Source: Eonycteris spelaea (Eukaryota > Chordata > Mammalia > Chiroptera > Pteropodidae). Taken from it: 64,000 nucleotides of DNA. The translations under genes and the position numbers were made by a program. Location of the stretch: assembly GCA_003508835.1 (NCBI GenBank), contig PUFA01000006.1, forward strand, positions 8,370,001 through 8,434,000. Reading direction: 5' to 3'. The notes below the pieces were generated by a model, which searched no databases, was not told the origin of the DNA, and saw only the letters and a program-made list of their open reading frames with translations. How positions within the stretch are numbered: the first letter of the stretch is position 1; every line of letters starts with the position of its first letter. Positions 28,601 to 37,600 of the stretch are shown here, piece after piece.

Positions 28601-31600
28601 CAGTTGTGAAGAAAAGATGAGTTTAGTTTTGGCTATTAAATTTGGGGTGTCTTATTGGGTACGTGGGGAGATGTTTCATCAGATAGTAGCAAGTATAGGC
28701 TGGGACTTGGGGTAGAGGAAAAGCCAGAGACAGGGAGTTACTGCAAACGAGCAGGAGCCAAAGCCATGCGGACAGATGAGTCACACTGGGGAATGTCAGG
28801 AGGGCTGAGGACAGAGCCCTGGAGAACCCCCGTATTTGAGGAGGAGGCGGAGAGAAGAGCCAGCAAAGGAAACTAAGAAACAGCAGTCAGAGAGGTGGGA
28901 GGAAGACCAGGTGGGACTGGTCTGTGGAAGTTAAGGGAAGAGCTGGCAGTTGGTGGTGGAGGGCGCTGCCAAAAGGATTCAGGTGCTAACAGAGAGGCCG
29001 GTGTGGTGAGGATGCAAAACAGGCTTTTGAGTTTGTGATTAGAAGATTGCCAGAATTATATCAGAATTATAGGGAGAGTCTTTTACTTAGATGTTGGGGG
29101 CAGAGGGCAAAATCATTTCATGGTTTGAGGATAGTAAGTGCTGGTACTGAGAATAATATGGGAGATGAGGTCACAAGAACACCTTTTAAAGATAGGAAAT
29201 ACTTGAGCACTTTTATAGACTGAGGGGCAGGTGCAGAGGAAAAGTAGCTGGTGGAGTTTGAGGGGGTGGGTTATAAATGGAGGTAGGTCTGGGGAACTGG
29301 TCGTGGGCAGAGTGGAAGCACCACTTTGGAGACGGGAGGAAAGGTGGGAAGATGAGCTACTGCGGGTGAATTTCAGGGTAGAGAGGATGAAATCTGAGAG
29401 CGTTGGTACCAACAGTCCTGTGTTTCGTCTCTGAAACTGGAGGCAAGGCCATCTGCTTTGAGGAGGTGAGAATGAGGTGGTAAAGGTTGGGGAGCAGCTT
29501 CTGGAAAGGGTGCTGGCTTTGAGCTAGCTATATTGGGGTCTCAGCCAAGGTTAGAGACAGGAGGCGAGAACAGTAGTTCTCAAACGTAGCTAAATGATAG
29601 AATCACCCAGAGGTCCTTGGTCTGGAGTGAGGTGTGGACACCTAAAATCCAAACGCTCCCGGGGTGAGTCTGATATGCAGTCAGGGTTCACTGGGTCGGA
29701 GACCGCATCGCACGATCGTAGGACTTTCTTTTTAAGCTCTGCTCAGCAGCCCGGGAGTAGGCTGCTTGGATCAGTCCAGGCTGGTGGGAACTGGCTGGGT
29801 CTGGGTAGAAGCAGCAGAAAGACGAGCCAGAGCCCTGTGGAAGGCTGTGCTCGGAGACTCCTCACTGCATTGGTGTGAGGGAGAGCGCGGCACCGTGACG
29901 GCTGGGTCTCTGGCTTGGACTGGGTCGGCGTGGCTGAGGAATTCAGGAGCAGGATGTGATTGGAGAGAGGTAGTGAGCGTGTTACAGTGGAAGGAGCACG
30001 GGCCTTCCACCAGACAGGTTGCTTCACCTCTCCGAACCTGTTCTGTCACTTGGGAAATGCTAGTGCCCATTTTATAGGATCGTTATTGAAGATCCAATAA
30101 GATGATGTTTGTGAAGTCCCTAGCACAGTGAGTGCTTAATTAAGGGTTATTATAAATTTCTTGTGAGATGTTAGATTTGAGGTGCCTGTGGAAGATCTGG
30201 GACAGCAAGCATTTGTAGACAGATTTGGTCACTCGAGACAGACATGGGGAGACATGGGGAGAGGAGTTAAAGATTTGAGGGTTATTGGCATATAGAGAGA
30301 AATCTGAAACGATAAGCATAGATTAGGTAGCCATGAGAAAATGATGAGAAATGGACCACAGATCTTTTAAAAGTGTCTTTCTTGATCCCAGAATTTGTGA
30401 TATCCCAGTGTTTGCCTCCCCGTGCAGCAAGCTTTTGGAAAGCCTTTGACAGCAGTGCTTCTCAAATTTTTATGTCATGCCACATATAGACTTGTACTGT
30501 AAGCAACTGCTGCAGGGGCTTTGGGACACCCAGGTCTCACCCAGCCACCCAGTGTGCTGAGAGCACACCTGTAAACCCAGCATCACCCACTCAGTGCGGG
30601 GAGGTTCAGTCTGTGAGACTAACGTGAAGTCGAGAAGCCGGCTACAAAACCGGAGGCCAAGCCATAGGGAGCAGGTTTTGTGGCACCCAGATGTGAGTTC
30701 TGCCTCCTACAGAAATTGACAGAAAGCAGACAGATTCTGGGCATGGAATAACATGGTCTTGCACCAACCACAGCACTGTGAAGAGTCTTTCTTATTGCTG
30801 TCACTTTAAGGATCATTTTGGCTATGTAACCCAGGCACAAACCCAGCAGCACCACAGTCTTAGCTGTTAAAAGGCTGACAGTTGGGGGTAGTCATAACCA
30901 AATCCCCATTTTCTTGACCTCCAGTTACCTGTTTGGAGTGGGTCCTCTTGTTAGTGGGGGTTGCTTGGGCATTTCTAAGAGCATAGGCTTTTAGGTGAGG
31001 TCAGACATATCAGTGTTAGGATCTGGCTCTGCCATAATTAACTGTGTGACCTTGGGCAAGTTACTTACCCCTCTGAGCCCCAGTGTTGTCCTCTAAATGG
31101 AGCTGACACCGATAACACCTTTCTCACTGGCTTGTTGTGAAAGAATGCATGTCATACTTAGCACAGTGTCTGGCACAAGCAGAAGGTACTTAGCAAATGG
31201 TAGCCTCTGCTGCTGTTGTTGGTAACTTCAGCACATTCATACTGTTGCATGTCTCTGCAGCACCAAGATGGTATTTTTTGTTCAAGACGAGCCTCCCCAC
31301 CAGATCTTCAAAGGCCATGAGATGGCAGCGATGCTCAAGAGTGAGCTGAGGAAGCAAAAGGCAGACTTTCTGATATTCAGAGCCCTGGAAATCAATACCG
31401 TCAGTGAGTAATTCTGGGAAGTTGGGAACAAGAACCCAGTGCCCACCCCGGCTCTCCAGGAACAGGGGGGTAATCTCTTTCCTCCACTGCCTTAATCATG
31501 AAAAAGTCCTGACTCATAGAGGCTCTTGACCTGGGGTCCATAGGCCCCTGAAATAGTGTTCAGAGGGGCTGTGAGTTTGAATGGGGAAAAAATTACATCT

Positions 31601-34600
31601 TTCTTTTCATTAACTTCTAACTAAAATTCATTATTTCTCTTAATTATGAAGGTGAGCAACAAAATACAGTATTATTAAGAGAACTTGTGACTTTGAGGCA
31701 ATAGAAATCATAGACCTTTTCGTATTACACATGATGAAATATCATTTTTACTAACAGTCATTGAGAATTATCAGTTGTTAGACCCACTCTAGATCTTGTT
31801 AATGTTTTAATAAAGACACACGTTATTTTAAAGTTATATTCTCATATCTAAAAATCATGCTCAATGTAATTGCTTTCCTTTGTAATACTCTATATTTTTT
31901 TTTGGCAATTAAATTATTCAAAGAAGGGGATCTGTGAGACATGAAAGATTTAAGATCTCTGATACAGAGAAAAAAACATGTAAAAACAGTCTGGAACCAT
32001 CTTCCAGTGGCCTAACTGCTCCAGTTTTATTGGACCGTGATAATTACAGTCAACATGCCCAAACTGTAGCTCTCGGGCTGGGTCTTCAGGAAACTTCGCC
32101 ACAGGCCACTGAACAGGGGTGGGGTGCCTTCACGGGCCCCAGACGCTGGTTGTCCCCCGGCTCTGACTCCTCTTCACTTTTGTCCCTTTCCTGCTACTCT
32201 CAGCATGCCAGTTGAACTGTTCTGACCATGGCCACTGTGATTCATTCACCAAACGCTGTATCTGTGACCCTTTTTGGATGGAGAATTTCATCAAGGTGCA
32301 GCTGAGGGATGGAGACAGCAACTGTGGTGAGTTTTCTGCTTGGCACTGTGCCAGCTGCTTTGGCACTGAATATGGTTGAGTTGAGTGGGTGGGTGTTGGT
32401 GTTTCCGAGGCAGATGAGCGAGGAGAACTTTGTGTATTTTCTTGTTTGCAGAGGATTTTTACTTCCTTCCTCCACACTTGCTCAAGGTTAGAAGAAAGCT
32501 CCAAAGCAGTTGTATAAGAACCAAGCTTAAATCACACAACTGCAAACTGCAGCCTGAATCAGACTAGCTGCAATGCCTTCTGTCTTCCTCAGGCTTTCTC
32601 TTCCCAAGCTCTTTTCTTCTGTTAAAGCTCCTTACAGCTGCCCCACTGCCTCAGGGTCTCAGAGAAGGGACTGAAACTCACGGACAGTTCAAATGGTTTA
32701 ACCTTCAGCTGCTTCCAACTCTAAGATCCCACCTTCCTGGGGAAGCCCTGGGTCATCTCTTGCCCAAGGTGGGGGCAGCCCAGACCTCCCTCTAGCCTGT
32801 CCACAGCCCTGACCATTTTGTTTTTCTTGGCAGAGTGGAGCGTGTTGTATGTTATCATTGCTTCCTTTGTCATTGTTGTTGCCTTGGGAATCCTGTTCTG
32901 GACTGTGGTCTGTTGTTGTAAGAGGTAAGGTGGGTTCTCCTTGGAAATTCATTTGGGCTTCTGGTCATGTGGTCACTCTTCAGAGGGTCATCTGGCTCCT
33001 TCCATATGGAAGGTGCCGAATCCTGGATTTCTCCCTTGCTGTCACTGTTACAGTGGTTTGGTCCACCCAAGGCACACGCAGAAAGGCGTTCTGCACCCTC
33101 TGGCTCTGCTGAGGGCAGACACACACTCCTTCAGCTAGTGGCTGTCACCACAGTGGTTTGCAACCTGGGAAACATGGCCAGCGTGGGAGTGGGAGGGCCT
33201 AGGTGTGGACCTGGATCACATCTCTAGGGTATGTGTCCTTCGACACTCCACACCTCAGCCTCACCACCTTAACACATGAGTTTTTCATGTTTTTTCTGCC
33301 TCCTAGTTGGTATTCACATGTGTACCTGTTTTCAGTCCTATACTTAGGTTAGTCATGATTCGTGTTATGGTTTTTTTCATTTGAGCCTTCCTGTCTTGAT
33401 TTCTACATTTACAGTATGCCAACCACCATAACTTTTTATAGATCTTTTTAAATATGCATGACCACCTTTTCTCACCTTACAGGTAGGGAAGTCACCTATG
33501 CATGGTCACACACTAAGTGAGAGCTGAGATTCAACCTACAACATAACCTCCCATAACACTGAGAAAATTAAAAGAATTTTTTTAAATTCCCACCAGCTTA
33601 AGACAACCACTGTTAATAACTTTGTTCATTTAATGCTTACCTCCAACCCACACCCTTAAGCTTTGGGTTTTCATTTTACTTACATCTTTAACCAATCCAT
33701 CCTTCAGTTCCACCATGGACTGGTGAGTTCATGCTAATATATTCATATTTCCCTTGCCTTTTCCCGGAATTGGTGAGGATTATCTGAAGAAGAAATTACA
33801 GTTGCCACCTTCCCTAGCTGAAAAGCGAGGAGAAACAGCCCTCTCCTAAGCAGCGGTCCCCAAGATGGGGCCCTACATGCACCTGGCTGTCATCCGGTGG
33901 TGGGCTACCTAAACCAGACATGCAATCTCTTTCCTGAGCAGGGGAGGGGATTGTGTTTTCAGGCAAAAAGGAAAACCCAGAAGAAAAAGCAAGTACAAGA
34001 TCCTGGATGCCACAGATCAGGAAAGCCTGGAACTGAAGCCAACCTCCCGAGCAGGTAGTGGCCCTGGGAGCTGGGCTGGGTGCATTTAGATTTGTGTCCT
34101 CTCCCTGTGAAGAGTCGCTGTCACTAGTCCCCTCCTGAATGTGCCACTAACAGCTGTTTGTGCTGCCTGATGAAAGCCGAGGGTCGACTTGGCCCTGCAC
34201 TGGCAGAAGCTGCGTGCTGGACCAGGTCTGATGTCAGGGTTCACCTCTCAGCACTCCTGTCCCTTTGCAGAGGAGCTGGGCCTCTTGCTTTCCCTTTGCC
34301 TGCTCATTCCCCTCAGGGTTCTGGCCTGGAGTTTAGCTTTTCAAGCTGCCCCTTGTAGTCAGGCTCAGGAACCAGGATTTCTCGTGCCTGACCAGTCTGT
34401 CCTTTCTGGGCAGACAACAAGGTGAGGCAGCAGTGAGAGCAAAGCCAATGTCCGCCAGCTGACTTCCTTTCAGCCAGCCTTCCTCTCCCATCTTCTCTCT
34501 CCAGTATTTGGCAGTTAGATCCACACTCTCTGTTACTGCCTTGGAGCAGGTGGGAGGGCAGCTTCCAGGCTGGCTCCAGGTGCATCAGGATCATCTGTCA

Positions 34601-37600
34601 GGTGCCCCCCACTGAAGAATTTCTGACTGCGTGAGCACTAAGGTGGCTTTCAGTGATGGGGTTAGGAGGGTCAGGATGGCAGAGGGCGTCCCTTGGCTGG
34701 GCTCCCTTGGCTACAGCACAGGCACCATCTCTTAGTGGGAACTGGACTCTATGCTGAGCTAGTCCTAAACACTGCAAGAAAGACAGTTTCTAAACAAAGT
34801 ATTCAGTGTCTCTCATACTAAAGCTTTGTGGTAGGAGAGGCTGTAGGGGGAACAGAGTTCTAAGGAATACCTGCTCTTTCCTCCTAGACTGAAATTGTCT
34901 AGGGAGGAAGACAAGACTTATCAGAAGAAAATAAATGCTCACGGGCGGTCTGGGCTTTGCACCCAGGCAGCTCTGAGAGAGAAGGCTGTGGGATGGCACC
35001 TGGATCAGGTGGCGGGGCTTATAAACCGAAGTGCAGCACAGCATTTTGCACACACATACTGAGAACAGAGGTTTGGAGGTAAAAACCTACACGACCCACC
35101 CACCCTGCCCACGGCAGTCAAGGTTGTTTTTGTGTTCCTCTGACAAGGTTTTCCACCGCTTGTGACTGACTTTTGGTCTGGTAGGCATGGTCTTGGTCAG
35201 TTTCAGCAGTTTGCTTTTCTGAGATCTTCTTTCTTCCTGATCTTTTTGCTGGTTCATATCTCTGTCCAGAAAGCTCTTCCTCAGTCCTCCCTTAACCTGC
35301 TAGTTAAAGTTGTGCTCATCTTTCTCCGTCTGTTCTGGCATTTCCCAGTATTATATTAGTCATATGTTTGTCTGTCTGCTTATCCACCAGTGAAATCCTT
35401 GAGAGCAGGGGCTATCTTATCATTTATGAATGTGGATTGAGACACTGTATTCTAGGTGCTGTTCCAGACACCACTTACATTATGGTAAACCAGACAGACT
35501 CTGCTTTTGTGGCTTCTATCAGACGTCAAGCAAATTCACAAATATACAAAATGTGATCATGAAAAGGTCTGTAAAAAGAATAACACTCAAGCTGAGACCC
35601 AAGGGACAAGTAGGATTTAGCCATGTAAAGACTCTGGAAAATAGCATTCAAGGCAAAGTTGGTAAAGGCCCAGCTGCTAGAAGGAGCAGAGGGCATTTGA
35701 GGAAGTAGAAGGCGACGTGCTGGGTGTGGCGAGCACGGAGAAAGTGCCATAAAGCTGGACAGGAAGCAGGGACCTGCTTAAGTCCACAGATAGTTTTTAT
35801 AGCAGGGAATGGTGTGATTTGATTTGCATTTTAAAAAGACAACTGTAGCTGCTGGAGAGGGGCAAGAGTGGGGGAGAAATTTGATAGAATGTCCTTAGGT
35901 AGAGAGATGATGGGATTAGGAGAGGCAGGTAGATTCCAGATACATTTTGAAGGATGAGGTTCATAGTATGTTGGCTGAGGGGCATGAGTAAAGAAGGGTG
36001 GTCCCCAGGCTTCTTCTTTGAGCATCTGTGGGTTCAATGATGTTACTCCCAGAGATGAGAAAGACTGGAAAAGAAAGAACTGGTGAAGACACAGTATGAA
36101 GGGGTTGAGGAAATGAGGCTGGAAGACTGAGGAGGACCAAATTATGGAAAGATCTGAACCTCAGCCTAAGGAAGTAAGCACTTATTGAGAAATGACATCT
36201 TGAAACTGGTGGCTTAGGAAGATTAGTCCAATGACATTTAATTGATTGAAGGGGAGAGATTACAGATGGAGGCCAGTGAAATTTTTGTGATGGTCCAAGG
36301 AAGAGGTGATGATGGCTCAAACAGTATGGTGTCCTTGGGTGGAAGAAAAGGAAAAGGCCAAAACTGACATCTCTCCAAGAGACAGAGAACATTGGCACTG
36401 CTGACAGAATTTGGACATCTGGAGCAGTGACAGTTAGGGTAAGAGAAGATGAATTAGATTGAACTCAGCAGAACAGCTAGGACTGGAAATACCGAGAGAG
36501 GAATCTTCTGTAGGCTGGCGAGGGTCAGCACCACAGAAGTGGATCCCATTCCATGTGGAGAGAAGGTTGAGGGATGGGGGAAGCGTCCAGGGCTGAGAAG
36601 CCCAAGAATGGCAGTCAAGGAGGGAGGAGGGATATCATTAGGAAGTGGTCAGCAGTGTGGGCTGCTGCACAAGAAAAAGGTGAGAATGATGATGACACTG
36701 AACAGTCTGTGGTCACCTAAGGAGTTAGAATAGAATAGTAGATGACGGCAGAAGTGAAAGTACAGGTTATTTAGGAAGTAAGTAGGTGGTGAGGAAGTGG
36801 AGGCTCTAAATATTTTTAAGAAGTCTTTGTAGAAGCTGAGCAATGAAAAGTGAAGTGGGATGGGGGTTAGAGGGCAAGAATTTTCTCAGGCTCCACAGTG
36901 TAGTGGTTAGCACGTCTGACTGGCATGCAGGTCCTGGTTCCACCCCAGGTGGAGCCACAGACCATACCCTGGGTGTGCCAGGCCCCCAGGTGTGCCAGAA
37001 CCCAGGTGTGCACCACTAGCATGTGGGGGGAGACGCCCCGCCTTCAGAGATCCAATTCTTAAAGGAAACAGCGACATCCATGGGTCAGGGATGGAAGTGG
37101 GGGCAGAATCAAAGGGGGGGGGATCTTCTTTGATGGGGTTCATAAGCATTTCTGTGGAAGTGCAGAAGATACAAGTGAGGCTCCTGAGATGGAGAGAGTA
37201 GGGCATAAAGGGAAGAAAGGAGAGAGTGGGGTGATCAGAGCTGCAATACCTCTTCTGAGGCAGGAGGGAGGGAAAGCTGGGTGGCGGCACTAAGAGGTGC
37301 CTGGTTTGAAAAGGCACAGTGGGAAGGGGGCCTGATGGCAGTATGGCCATCATCTAGGGAAAGCCTAAAGACGAGCAAAATTAGTGGGGCATGTTGCGGA
37401 GAAAGATGACGTGCACAGAACAGTTCGCTGAGAGCCAGGTTAAGCTTGGATGAGGAGTGACTGGAAGCAGAGCAGTCCCCCCACCTGAGCGAGCTCATGG
37501 GCACGAAGGCTGCCCAGTGGCGTGGGGGTGCCCGCCTCAGGAGATGCAGTTTACATTCAGTAGCTGTTGTTTTGGGTTGGGATTAGTTTTTGCTAGTCTA

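Noticed and set aside
36889..36957. A functional tRNA gene
   Set aside because: The variable loop is one base, the anticodon stem is mismatched, and a non-tRNA SINE body follows directly.
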